From Catonia carolina (taxonomy: Eukaryota; Arthropoda; Insecta; Hemiptera; Achilidae), in NCBI GenBank assembly GCA_035578175.1, contig JAQMRL010000008.1, forward strand, positions 64,295,541 to 64,359,540: DNA of 64,000 bases, in the 5' to 3' direction. Below the pieces are notes generated by a model. It did not search any database, was not told the DNA's origin, and saw only the letters and a list, made by a program, of their open reading frames with translations. Made by a program: the position numbers and the translations under genes. This document shows, piece after piece, positions 20,945-31,686 of the stretch (position 1 is the stretch's first letter; each line of letters opens with the position of its first letter).

Positions 20945-22466
20945 CAAATCTGGTGTGAAACACTCACACGACTTTCTCTTGCTAATGCAAATAATTAACA
21001 ATATAACCTAACATTAGTAATAAAACATTAGAAATAAACAAAAAACTAACCTCAAAAACATAACCTTATTTTAATCATGAGTGAATGATGCAAAATGAAA
21101 ATCAACTTCAGTTTGGCTTAATAATACGGAAAGTCACTCTTTCACGTTAAACTAGGCTCTGTAGAGAAAAATGCTTAAATGAAAATTTGTAGATCTTTCA
21201 TTTTTCAATAAATGTTATTATACACTTTTGTCGTAAAATGCATACTAAGGCCGAAATCTTAAAAAATCGATTTTTTACAGATTTTCATGAAAAACATAAA
21301 ATCACAAATTACCGCTAATCTAAGCGTTATACAAAAACATGTTCGAAATAAAAGTTGTGGGATTTTAAATTCTCTACTACCTTTACTCCATACATTTTTA
21401 CGCTAAAATGCATATTAAAGCCGCAATCTTACAAAAACGATTTTTAACGAGAAAACAGCCTCCCCAAGGATTTCAGCAGACATGGCGCCTACCCTATTGT
21501 AATGTACCAAATTTACTGAACATCTGGAATTGTTTATTTTTTGAATCTATTAAAATGATAAACATCTCCAGCTGATTATTATTTAAGAATTATTTAAAAT
21601 TATTTCACATTAACAAAATTATTTTAATAAAAAGTTATTTATTCCAGTTGCTAGGCGACTAGAGAAGAATAAGATAGATTTTGTACAAAATTAATTTCAG
21701 TGAGGGACAAGATGGCGGAGGAGTAGGCGGGTCCCTCATTCGTTCTTTAAAAAATAGTGATTAAAATATAATAAATAGTAAAATCGGATGAGAATTGGTA
21801 TATTATAAAGTGTTTACCGTATAATATTGATAATGAACAGATAAATGAGATGTGAATATAACACATAAAACCTAAAATAAAATAAACAGTGAGTACATAA
21901 AAATTTAAAGATATGTTCATAACATAACGAATATTGTAAAAATAAAGTATTAATTGTTTACTAATTTAGTTCTTCTACAAATTGTCAAACTCTCGTGTGA
22001 ATAAAATATAATTTTCTCTTAAAATTGGCATCCAGCTTGTGTGGAGTTCTTTTATAATACTTCAAATTTGGCGAATCCCTCGTAGAGATGTTTTATTTCT
22101 CTACACTATCTTGTAAAGCATAACAAATTTGGTAAATAAGGTGATTTTTAAAAACATCGTGGGAGCCGTTTTTGAGAAAATCGCAAAAAGTGAAAAATGA
22201 CACAACTAAACTACTACTTCCGGTTGACCGATTTCAATGAAAATGTTCCTGTCGGTTGCGGTAGTAGTATCTAACTTAAGTTTCAAATTTCAAGTTCGTA
22301 CGATGTTCCGTTCTTGAGATATTTTGTTCACACACACACGCGCGCGCGCACACACACACACAAATTTCTAAAAACATCTTTTTGGCTTCAGGGAGTCTGA
22401 AAACGTGTATATCCGGGAAAACTCAATTTCTAAAAATCGACATGAAAACAATACTTTCCTTCCTGT
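20945..22466 (-). mobile_element. R1 repeat, copy 4, interrupted by a solo LTR
   Basis: Reverse-oriented R1. Its terminal hairpin is at 20948-20968 ('ctggtgtgaaacactcacac') and its AC/GC run at 22330-22362. It runs to 'acaatactttccttcct' at 22464. The solo LTR 21499-22105 interrupts it between the reverse complement of 'ggcgccatg...' and the adjoining block. The LTR retrotransposon at 22467 has inserted at or in its opening hairpin. Confidence 0.85.
21499..22105 (+). mobile_element. Solo LTR, diverged relative of the 22467-25262 element
   Basis: It begins 'tgtaatgtaccaaatttact' and ends 'tctctaca' (TG...CA). It is flanked by the 4-bp duplication 'ctat' (21495-21498 and 22106-22109). The first half aligns with the reverse complement of the 545-bp LTR at 24718-25262, including 'ccagctga' and 'gcgactaga' and 'gtccctcattcgttc'-type blocks. 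It is about 60 bp longer. A solo LTR is the usual product of recombination between the two LTRs of one insertion. Confidence 0.8.
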
Positions 22467-23011
22467 TGTGGAGTAGTTGAATTATCATCCACACAAGAGA
22501 TGCCAATTTTGTAACATTATAAATAAAAAACTTTTCTTTAATTATTTTACTTGAAATTTTTTTTATTATTTACTGTATAAAGGTAGTAAAAAAACGAACC
22601 AAATAATAACAATCTGTTTACATAAACAGCAATCAACTAATCTCATTTAAATTATGAATCCATTTAACGTAACATCAATTAATAAATTTGATAGAACTTT
22701 CTTTAAAATACACACATAAGAATGAAACAATCTAATTGATTATATCGTTGTAGAAGATTATTTTAATGCATGAATGAGGGACCTGCCTATTCCGTTCGCC
22801 ATATTGTCCCTCACTAAAATAATTTGTACAAAATCTTTTCTTCTTCTTTAGTCGCCTAGCAACTAGAATAAATAACTTTTTTAAATAATTTTGTCAATGT
22901 GAATTAAATAATTCTAAAGTATTAATTTTTCAATCAGCTGGAGATGTTTACTATTTTAATAGACTCAAAAAATAAACAACTCCAGGTGTCCAGTAAATTT
23001 GTTATATTACA
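22467..23011 (-). repeat. LTR (3' LTR in the element's sense)
   Basis: 545 bp, TG...CA, near-identical to 24718-25262. Confidence 0.92.
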
Positions 23012-23146
23012 AATATCCCCCCATTTAAATTTTGAAAACAAAAAGAAATTTTTATGAAAATCTAAATTTTGAATTTGTTTGATAAATTTAAAGCCAAAAA
23101 TGTTTTTAAAATTATGTCACTAAGCAATCTTACAATTCTACTAACC

Positions 23147-23236
23147 AAATAAACTATAAACGAACTATAAACAAACAATAAACAAACTATAAACAAACCA
23201 TAAACAAACTATAAACAAACTATAACCAAACTAACC
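23147..23236. repeat. Tandem 11-bp repeat in the LTR element interior
   Basis: About eight copies of 'aaactataaac' with small changes. They lie between the 3' LTR and the end of the coding remnant and have no known role. Confidence 0.8.
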
Positions 23237-23304
23237 CAACATAATGTACATCAAAATTTTTTTTACACTTACTGTGATTAAACAAAAGATTAATGGAACA
23301 AAAC

Positions 23305-24590
23305 TTAATAAACTGATAAATAGGAACTGTGAACTACCAAATATACATTTACATAAAATAAATAAAAGTTCAAATAAACATCATACACATACATATACAA
23401 CAAACCTCCTCCTTCATCCCGTCCGTCACTTTTTATACTATAGAGTACATTTTGTAATACAATTTCAGATTCTATTTCCTCTCTCACATACATCCACCAC
23501 GAGTATCCTATTGTACTATCTATCATGTTTTCATTGATAATTGGCTTTATAAATTTCCAGTTCTTTATGTTGTTTATTTTAATCTCATATTTAAGAGAGC
23601 TAACAAATTCCATGGGATTATTGTTTAAAAATTTAATTTTTATATTATTATTTTTACTATTACTGTGAACAATCTTCATTTCCCCAGATTCCACATATCT
23701 TTCAAATTCTCCCTTCAAATTTTCTAAATTCTCATTCGTTTTATTTACTATTTCCCTATGTTCTATCAGATTATTCTCCATTTCATCTTTAAAATCTTTT
23801 TTAATTTCAAACTTAACTTTATCAATTTTTTTAGATTGTATTCTTTTATTTCCTTTTTAAGATCTTTCACACCCTTGTCATGCTTCTCATTTAACATGCT
23901 TATATTATTCTTACACTTATTAACTTCTAAAACCAAATTATTTTCTACTCCCTTTATCTCAGACTCTAAATTACCTAATTTTCTATCCTGTTCTACAATT
24001 TTTATATGGAAAACATTCAATTTATTATCCATCTTTTTCTAAATACCTTGCTCCAAGTCATCTATTCTATTACTTAAATCCCTACCGAGTTTACTCATAT
24101 TATCTTCAAATCTCCTAGCTTGCTCTTCAGATCTCCTAGCTTGCTCCTCAGATCTCCTAGCTTGCTCTTCAGATCTCCTAGCTTGCTCTTGCAACAGGTT
24201 CAAAATAAGCTGCATGTTATCTTCTGACTTTAGCCTAACACTTCCTGTATCAATATCTTGACTAAAACTAATATCACCTGGTTTCTGCACCAAACCTTTC
24301 TTCTGTATTGGCCATTCTACCTCGTCCTCGCCCTCGTCAGCTCCATCTTCACCTTCGTCCTCCGAGTAGTCACTTCCTTTAACCCCATCAGCTCCTCTTC
24401 CTCCTGTATTCGCAGTCATCTCCTCTTCTGTTGTGGGCGCAGCCATCTCAAATGTGTATGAATCAGGATCGTGGCCTTCCTCCTGTAGAGCCTTTTGCAG
24501 TCGTTCCATTAGTACAGCTTTCACACCTTTACTTTGTCTGTTACGTTTTTCGAGTTCCAATCTCAAATCCACTACGCGAAGATCTATCAA
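23305..24590 (-). pseudogene. SAP-domain Gag of the LTR element (one stop, one frameshift)
   Basis: The first frame (24590-24039, 183 codons) starts with a SAP-type DNA-binding motif at residues 3-38, visible as LRVVDLRLELEKRN...KAVLMERLQKAL. An acidic linker follows (about residues 65-90), then four heptads of EEQARRS (about residues 135-163). One in-frame TAG at 24039-24041 is followed in the same frame by a coiled-coil stretch (24032-23766). A frame change in an A-run near 23830 leads into 23781-23305, with 'NNNPMEFVSSLKYEI' and 'WWMYVREEIES', which recalls a capsid N-terminal domain. It would act as the structural protein of the particle. The capsid assignment is an inference; the SAP call is stronger. 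Confidence 0.75.
24104..24187 (-). repeat. Four 21-bp units encoding EEQARRS heptads
   Basis: Tandem units of 'tcagatctcctagcttgctc' type keep the reading frame of the Gag remnant. A heptad repeat of this composition is expected to extend a coiled coil. Confidence 0.85.
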
Positions 24591-24675
24591 TTACCTGAGA
24601 TTACCTTCAGACATATTTGTGAATAAATCTATTTGTTAATTCGTGAATTCATCCCCACGATTAGGGTTGCCAATT

Positions 24676-24717
24676 TGTGGAGTAGTTGAATTATCATCCC
24701 CACAAGGGATGCCAATT
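24676..24717. repeat. 42-bp duplication of the LTR edge
   Basis: The 42 bp directly inside the LTR at 24718 repeat the LTR's own first 42 bp with two or three changes. In the element's sense this doubles the end of U5, so two possible TGGCA primer sites exist. Confidence 0.8.
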
Positions 24718-25262
24718 TGTGGAGTAGTTGAATTATCATCCACACAAGAGATGCCAATTTTGTAACATTATAAATAAAAAACTTTTCTTTAATTATTTTA
24801 CTTGAAATATTTTTTATTATTTACTGTATAAAGGTAGTAAAAAAACGAACCAAATAATAACAATCTGTTTACATAAACAGCAATCAACTAATCTCATTTA
24901 AATTATGAATCCATTTAACGTAACATCAATTAATAAATTTGATAGAACTTTCTTTAAAATACACACATAAGAATGAAACAATCTAATTGATTATATCGTT
25001 GTAGAAGATTATTTTAATGCATGAATGAGGGACCTGCCTATTCCGTTCGCCATATTGTCCCTCACTAAAATAATTTGTACAAAATCTTTTCTTCTTCTTT
25101 AGTCGCCTAGCAACTAGAATAAATAACTTTTTTAAATAATTTTGTCAATGTGAATTAAATAATTCTAAAGTATTAATTTTTCAATCAGCTGGAGATGTTT
25201 ACTATTTTAATAGACTCAAAAAATAAACAACTCCAGGTGTCCAGTAAATTTGTTATATTACA
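24718..25262 (-). repeat. LTR (5' LTR in the element's sense)
   Basis: 545 bp, near-identical to 22467-23011. Its inner edge borders the 42-bp duplication. Confidence 0.92.
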
Positions 25263-25266
25263 CTGT

Positions 25267-26578
25267 TTATAAAAAAATGTATGTAAAATTTTATTCATGT
25301 AGGCAAAAAACAGTAAAAATTAACTACATAAATTAGTTATGATTCAAATCATATCATCTTTTCCGTGGTCGATCGACATCTCCGTCTATACGAAATTAAT
25401 TTTAGTACTTGCTTTCCCTATGGATAGTTACTGATCTGTAATTAATATTCTAACGTTTTCATATACATTTATTAATTCTTTCTTTCAGACAGAAAACATA
25501 AAATTTTGATCGGAGATTTTAAATTTTGACACAATTTATTAAAAGACATCTGTTGATAATTTCAAAATCAATTCTACTACATGGATCTGTTTTTTTTATT
25601 TCTTTTCATTACCCAGATGTGTAATTACATAATTATTATCCAGTATCCATTATTGTCCATTATCAATATCCATTATTGAATTATCCAATACAGAATTACC
25701 TGATGTGTGACTCCCTTAAATCAATGTTGAAACTACCACATAAATAAAAATGCATTTAAATAAATCAGTAAACTTTATTGTTACGTAAGGTAATTTACTT
25801 ATAAATCAAAAATTGTGACAGTGAACAAGAAGGTTATACTTTCACACAGAACACAGGACTCTGACCAGATTTCCCTTGAAGTAACCAAGACAAACAGTGA
25901 AAACTTTGACACCTATAGTTACTTTAAAACAGGAAAAAATAACGTATTTTTAAAAAATACTCTTTTAATGTAAAATAGCTTAAACTGTACAGTTCGAAAT
26001 GTAAATTATTATTACCCAACTGTTTTTATAGTTAAAAAGAGAAAAAAAATATTATGATAGACCTTGCATTATGCTGGACGTACAACTATGTATTATAACT
26101 GTACAATAACAAAATTTGAAAGTTGTATATTCCGTAATTTTTAAACTAAAAGTATAAATTTTCAATTGTCAATATTTTTTTTGAAACTAATATACGAGTA
26201 TGTGTTATCTATTGTTTATTTGAGTTGTAAATAAAAGAAAAAAATAGCATTTTTATGTATTATGCAAATGTATTGCCAGGAGAAAATTAGTTGAATGTAA
26301 TGAGATTTCATTAACTGTGTATTGTTGAATACAATACTGTCCCCTGCCTTGTATACTTAAGTGAAATTTACTAAAGCGTTTTATACAATTGTAAAATTAC
26401 AAAAAGAAAAATTGTAGTGTCTAGAATACTTTTACAAATACTCAAGTATAATACCTACATAAAAGAAAACGTGGTAGCGTAACAGAATAATTATTTTACT
26501 ACCGCCGAGAAAGTTACAGAACAAAATCAATTTTTATTTTCTTGTTGATATGTTTGTTAGTCAGTAAAAAGGATGGTA
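25267..26578. other. Unassigned AT-rich sequence
   Basis: No gene or repeat family recognised in 1.3 kb. Confidence 0.5.
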
Positions 26579-27306
26579 CAGTAATCCCTCGTTTCCGCGG
26601 GGGTTACGTTCCGGAGGGTTACCGCGGTTCGTAAAACCGCGGATAATGATACCTTATATGAACGAAAAAATGGGGTTAGTATAAATATAGTACTATACGC
26701 ATAAACAAATGTCAGTTGCTTTAAAATAGTTAGTTATGGCTGTTTGCATCTTCTTTTCAAACTCCTTGTGGACTTCTTTGTATGGTATCATCAGCTCCTG
26801 GAGTCCTCTTTTGATTGAAGGGCCCTTTCCATGACGGGATCCGTCTCCAACACGTGGTCAGCGAGCTCCGTTGCCATGCTGAGGATCTAGTTGATGGTTT
26901 TTGAAGAAATGCTTGGCTTCGTTTCAGGATAAACAAACAAAGAACTGTACGTACGTACGAAGAAGTTAGACTGACACATGGAGGAAAACGTACGGAGAAA
27001 TTACAGTATGGTGCCAGGGCGTACGTATGGTGGTGGGGTGGGGTTATACTGGCGGAGCCCGGTACCCGGTGACGCACTCACTACGTAAAATCTAGCTTGG
27101 CTTATGGCGGCCGTCATCATACTAGTGTGTGACTCAACATGATACGACGCCAAAAGATTTATTCAAACACATGTTTTCAGAATTGTATGACTTCCTCACC
27201 AAGTACGGTGTACACAAGGTGAGAAAACATACACGTATTTTAAGGTTTTAGGCCCACGGACAAAGTCCGCGGATAACCGAAACCCGCGGATACCAAGGGA
27301 TTACTG
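26579..27306. mobile_element. Pogo/Tigger-type element, 728 bp
   Basis: The termini are inverted: left 'cagtaatccctcgtttccgc', right (reverse complement) 'cagtaatcccttggtatccg'. TA flanks both sides (26577-26578 and 27307-27308). The subterminal 'ccgcgg' motifs and the CAG...CCCTCG start resemble Tigger-class MITEs such as mammalian MER2. Minus-strand sequence near 26780-26900 may be the eroded C-terminus of a pogo transposase (a 'MATELADHVLETDPVMERAL' reading). The interior is GC-rich compared with the flanks. Confidence 0.88.
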
Positions 27307-27308
27307 TA

Positions 27309-28128
27309 TTTTAAAGTTGTTGTCCCGTTCTGGCACAAGACTACATAATTCTTTGCTTGCTGATAGAAGCGGACTGAACGACTACCCTAAGGGAAAGGGG
27401 ATGATAAGGTTATCGTACGCGTTGTATACAGGTAGCTATAGAACGCTATTTTTCCGTTCCAGAAGATATAGCAGTGATCGGAGCGTTTTTACTTGCCCGA
27501 CACGATCCTTATACGGTCATGGTATCATACTTTCTAGTGGGAAAAGACCTTAATAGGTTAGGAAATGGTCACTAGCACTTTGACATTACAAGGACTAGTG
27601 TGAGAACTTAAGGGATTAAAACCAGACTTTTTAGCTGACAGTCTGAACAACAGCAGAGACTACTATCGGTTTCACATTCATAGACACCCGAGTTTGAACC
27701 CTTGCATCTCCAAAACTATAATTCGGATTTCAACATACCTTACATAAAAATTTAGCTCATTTTATTCTGCGTTGATTTATAATAGTCCTATATTTTAATG
27801 TTGCTTAAAAATCCCAATATCGAGGTTGGAAGACAAAAAGACCCGGTTTTTTTGATACCGCAACAAATTTTATGGGTTTAGAGGCATGTAACTCGATATA
27901 TATTTGACCGAAAAGTTTGAAATTTTAACACAACATAATATTCTTACAGCGTGTACGAAATTTCAAATTCTTACGTTGTTTAAATTTTGATGTATTAACA
28001 ATATTCTGAACCCTTGCTATCTTGGTAACCGCTCTATCGTTCGGCATGGGCAAACTATCGTTTTATTGCGTAAAAAACTTAGTACAGGTATGTTAATAAC
28101 ATGAAATATTGATAGGCCAATGTTGCGG
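27309..28128. other. Unassigned sequence with a faint RetA-like end
   Basis: The part 27320-27560 is GC-richer but has no recognisable motif. At 27610-27660 'gggattaaaaccagactttt' and 'agctgacagtctgaacaaca' resemble the RetA end at low identity. The rest is plain. Confidence 0.35.
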
Positions 28129-28209
28129 TAAACCACCTCACTCCCCGTTTTACTTAGTAAAACCTCTACAGGTTCAAACCAGCCTTTCGGCTGATGACCA
28201 AAACAACAA
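28129..28209 (+). mobile_element. RetA, 3'-end fragment
   Basis: Matches only the last 80 bp of RetA ('taaaccacctcactcc', 'ggttcaaaccagcctttcgg', 'aaaacaacaac'). Confidence 0.85.
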
Positions 28210-28582
28210 CTATTTTTATAAAAACAAGGATTGCTTTTATTACTGTAATCATACCTTTGTTCACTTCATATGTCATTGATTTGACAATTAAAATTCTATT
28301 TTGGAAATTAGGGATTAAAATACAAAAGAAACAATATTTGTATTCAATAGAATCAATTAAAATTACAAAACCTAATTAATTATATTTAAAATAAAAAATA
28401 TCAAATTTAATTTAATGTTACAAATTTGATGTTTTCGTTTTGAAATAAATTCTTTGAGATAATATTTTTTTATCGAGTTATTAAATTTTTGATATGACTT
28501 TACACGTTTGCTTCACGTGAATATGAAATTACGCACATCCTGAATATGTCCAGACTTATTGATTACTTACGATACACCCTCA

Positions 28583-28665
28583 AACCTCCTGTATGACGCA
28601 GTGGTAAAACTCTGAACTAAAAATAATTGACGGTCCCGAGTTCAGTTCTCCATTAACAGACTGTT
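28583..28665 (+). mobile_element. Degenerate SINE-C head
   Basis: 'gacgcagtggtaaaactctg' and 'ggtcccgagttcagttctcc' keep the A-box to box B layout of SINE-C. No tail. Confidence 0.5.
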
Positions 28666-29523
28666 ATAATTATATTCCCAGGCTTATCTGAGGATTTAAG
28701 AATGTTAGCTGTTAGTCTTGTCTATTAAATCTTAATGCAAAGGCGGTTTCAGTGTGTTTGTCATAGATTAGTATTTTAAGACAATTAAAAAAAAATAGGA
28801 GATTATTAATGTTTTTCTGGGTAATAATAGAGAGAATACGTTTTGGGAAATCATTAAATTGGAAATGATTTTAAAAATTTTGGGGTGCCACGCATACATA
28901 ACATCAAACCAGATTAAATCGTGGCCTTCGGATCAACCCATTCAATCAAATGGTAAAGAAACGTAATTAATTGTACCTAAAGTAACACTGGTTGGTCAAG
29001 TGACTTGTATGGTAACCATTAGATAGTAACTCACGAATCCACGTCAAAAATACAGCCAAAAACAGCAATAAAAGTGGGTGGTTATCAAAATGAACATTCC
29101 CGAAAACAAAAGAAAGGAGCCTATCGTAAGAAAATAAAATTATTTATAATTTTTTTCAAATTTTACATAGACAATAGGTGTTTGAGTACGTACTTGAATT
29201 GATTTTTCAACACAATTAAACCATCATCACAAAAATTTTCGTCCCGTAATGGTTAAATATAATATTTGAGATTACTTGCTTTGGGTTGTGTTTTATCGGA
29301 AAAATCATGCAACAAAAATTCAAGTACATTGAAAATTTGTTATTTATCGTTTTTTACATTTTTTATAATTAAAAAATAAAATTTGAAATTAAATGTTATG
29401 GCTTAAATTAATAAATTTTTAGTATCCATTTCCACAAAACAAATTTATTTAAATCAAATGAAACGAGCAATAGAAAATAATAGAATTGTTTGAAAAATAA
29501 ATTATTTGTATTTTTAAATAGTA
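28666..29523. other. Unassigned AT-rich sequence
   Basis: Nothing recognised. Confidence 0.5.
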
Positions 29524-30106
29524 CAGCAGAGCCTCGATTATCCGAGGCAATGCGGACCGAGGGTGCCTCGGTTAATCGAAAACTCGGATAACACGGACTC
29601 TGTCAAAAGTCGAGTGAGAAACGTATGGCAGACTGGATAAATGGATGAAAACGTGGTCAAAGATGTTAAAAAAAACATCTACTCTAATATCAAATGAAAA
29701 AATTACGTACAAATAAAAATACAAAATTAAAAAAGTTATTTCTTGAAGAATCCATTTGTATTTTCTGTTTAACGGAATTCACTCGTTTCTTTACCGATGT
29801 TTCACGTAATTTAGTGTACATACTGTATTTCATCTTATTCTAAATGTCGTAAAAAAGCATTCACAAAATTGTATTTACGATTATCAAAGCATTGAAATTA
29901 CTTTACTGTATTTAATAATGATTAAAAACTGTGCGTTTTATTTCGGAATCTTTTTTGACGAAACGGTGTAACTAATATAAGTACAGTACAGTATTGTACT
30001 ACGCAATTCAGTATTATGATTTACCGCTATATGCGGATTTCGCTTTGCGCGGTATTTTGTGGAGTATCTCGGTTAACCCGGAACTCCGTTAGTCGGGGCT
30101 CTACTG
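29524..30106. mobile_element. Pogo-type MITE, 583 bp
   Basis: The left end is 'cagcagagcctcgattatcc'; the right end, reverse complemented, begins 'cagtagagccccgactaacg'. TA precedes the left end; the right flank is CA, probably a mutated TA. There is no transposase frame. The TIR style is the same as the elements at 6966 and 26579 but the sequence differs, so this is a separate family. Confidence 0.8.
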
Positions 30107-31079
30107 CATGTAATTATAGTTCTTATTGTATACCACAACTTGCAGTGGATTCCCATATTTTTAGAATCTCGGAAATGCTAAGTAAACAACGTTGTAGATT
30201 TTCCGTAGCATATTTATTAAACATTATTCTATCCGAAATACTTAAGTAAGAACAACGATAACGAAATTTACTCCTATATTTTTGGTAAGCAGATGTTCTT
30301 TCATAACTGAAATATATACAAGTATATTTTTTATTAAGGAAGGTAAGCATTTCATACAAAATTGAATTAACGTAGTAACTTTACAAAGAAGATTCTGTCA
30401 GGAAGGAAGAGGGACGTACTTTTTGTATTGTGTTGTATTTCTATTCTTCTTGTATTATCATTATTCTTTGTTGGGTTTTAAGAAAGGAAAAGTACTGTAG
30501 ACTCACAGACAAGCGTATATAAAACATAAGGGATTCAGGGAATTTATTTGTAAGAGCACCTGGCAAGCACATTTTACCCTCAATTCTTCTTCTGATGACA
30601 TGTGGAACATTTAAAAGAAAATTATTCGTTCGGAATTAAATTATTGTAAAATATTGTTGCGTGATTATCTGTGAGTAAAAGTTTTCTTATTATAAAGTAA
30701 TAAATCTGCAGGCTTTTTTTTGTATTTTGTAAAAATAATGTACACGTTTTCTTGACACTATACTGAATTTTTCCTCTGCATGTTAAATAACATAAAAAAA
30801 TTGTGTACAGGGTATCTTTTCGAAGAAAATTATGTAAATTTTACAAAATCAGCACTGGATTTCCAAGGGCGATTCTGATAGTGTGATTTTAAAATTGTAA
30901 ATAATATAATGTTAATATTCTGTAGATGACTGGCGTGTTTGAGTGTGAATGTTGTAAATAACTGAATGAACATTTTTAATTATCTCCAGTAAAGTTCAGT
31001 GTACATATATTTCGGAAACATGTATTTATTAATTACTTCTCATTTTTTTCTTTTTAAAGGAGGAGAGGATTCTTAAGAT
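30107..31079. other. Unassigned AT-rich sequence
   Basis: Nothing recognised. Confidence 0.5.
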
Positions 31080-31155
31080 ATTTTGTTTACACACAGACCA
31101 ATACTTTCCTTCCCTACATAATTATTCATAAACAGGGCAAGAGAAAGTAAAAAGC
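31080..31155 (-). mobile_element. R1 internal-deletion remnant
   Basis: Keeps the opening hairpin end ('gggcaagagaaagta' reversed, plus 'aatactttccttcc'). It then joins directly to 'acacacagacca' and 'ttttgtt' from the start of the TG run, so the block between has been lost. Confidence 0.7.
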
Positions 31156-31566
31156 GTTGTTAATATACGTTCTGTTTAACTATAAAAATTATTCCAATAC
31201 TACGTCTTCGTACTTTTCTTATTCAGCTTCAAAAAAAATTAAATTTTAATTTAACTTCGAATTTTAATTTATAAATTAATTATAATTCTTTTTAAGAAAT
31301 CTGAAAATGCATAACGTGGGATAATTTAGTTAAGTGTTAATACATACAAGTTCGAAGGTCAGAGGTTGGATCGAATTGATATAGATCGTGAACAGTTTCC
31401 TTATAATTACGATTTTTAGTCGACCAAAAAGTATTTCACCTTAACAAAGAATCGATATGTAAGGTATATTTTACAAAATTAGTTTTTGACAGTCAACATC
31501 TTTTTGATATTGAAAAATTAATTTAAAATTTACAGATTTTTTATGACTATTTGTATTTTGTTACAG
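31156..31566. other. Intron sequence before the first recognised exon
   Basis: No feature recognised apart from the 3' splice acceptor 'tgttacag' ending at 31566. Confidence 0.6.
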
Positions 31567-31686
31567 TCTCAGATCCTGGAGCGAGTTAAATCAGACAGAG
31601 TGGCGGTGACTAAGCCAGAAGAGGACCGCAGAAGGCGGACAATTATAGTCGAGAAGAAAAATGGATCTTACGGATTCACCCTTCAG
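31567..31686 (+). CDS. Tamalin: Tamalin-like exon 1 of those found (start of PDZ)
   Basis: 40 codons, phase 0 at both ends. Acceptor 'ttacag' before, donor 'gtaaat' after. It encodes a charged lead-in ([20 protein letters not shown]) and the first PDZ strand with the binding loop SYGFTLQ. The upstream exon must also end in phase 0. GC content is well above that of the surroundings. Confidence 0.9.

Larger units (their letters stand above)
22467..25262 (-). mobile_element. Gag-only LTR retrotransposon, recent insertion
   Basis: The two direct repeats of 545 bp (22467-23011 and 24718-25262) differ at one position that I can see. They begin TG and end CA as LTRs should. The insertion is flanked by the 4-bp duplication 'ctgt' (22463-22466 and 25263-25266). 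On the minus strand a purine tract 'aaatggggggatatt' sits next to the 3' LTR. A possible primer site beginning TGGCA follows the 5' LTR. The interior is only 1.7 kb and codes for Gag-like protein; protease, RT and integrase are absent. It must rely on enzymes from another element. Confidence 0.9.

Noticed and set aside
23147..23236. CRISPR-like array or satellite
   Set aside because: A short tandem repeat of 11 bp without spacers, inside an LTR element of a eukaryotic genome.
24258..24639. Plus-strand open frames opposite the Gag gene
   Set aside because: Antisense shadows of the SAP-Gag frame.
27317..27553. Possible coding or viral fragment in a GC-richer patch
   Set aside because: No motif in any frame, stops in the other frames, and no repeat partner in the window.
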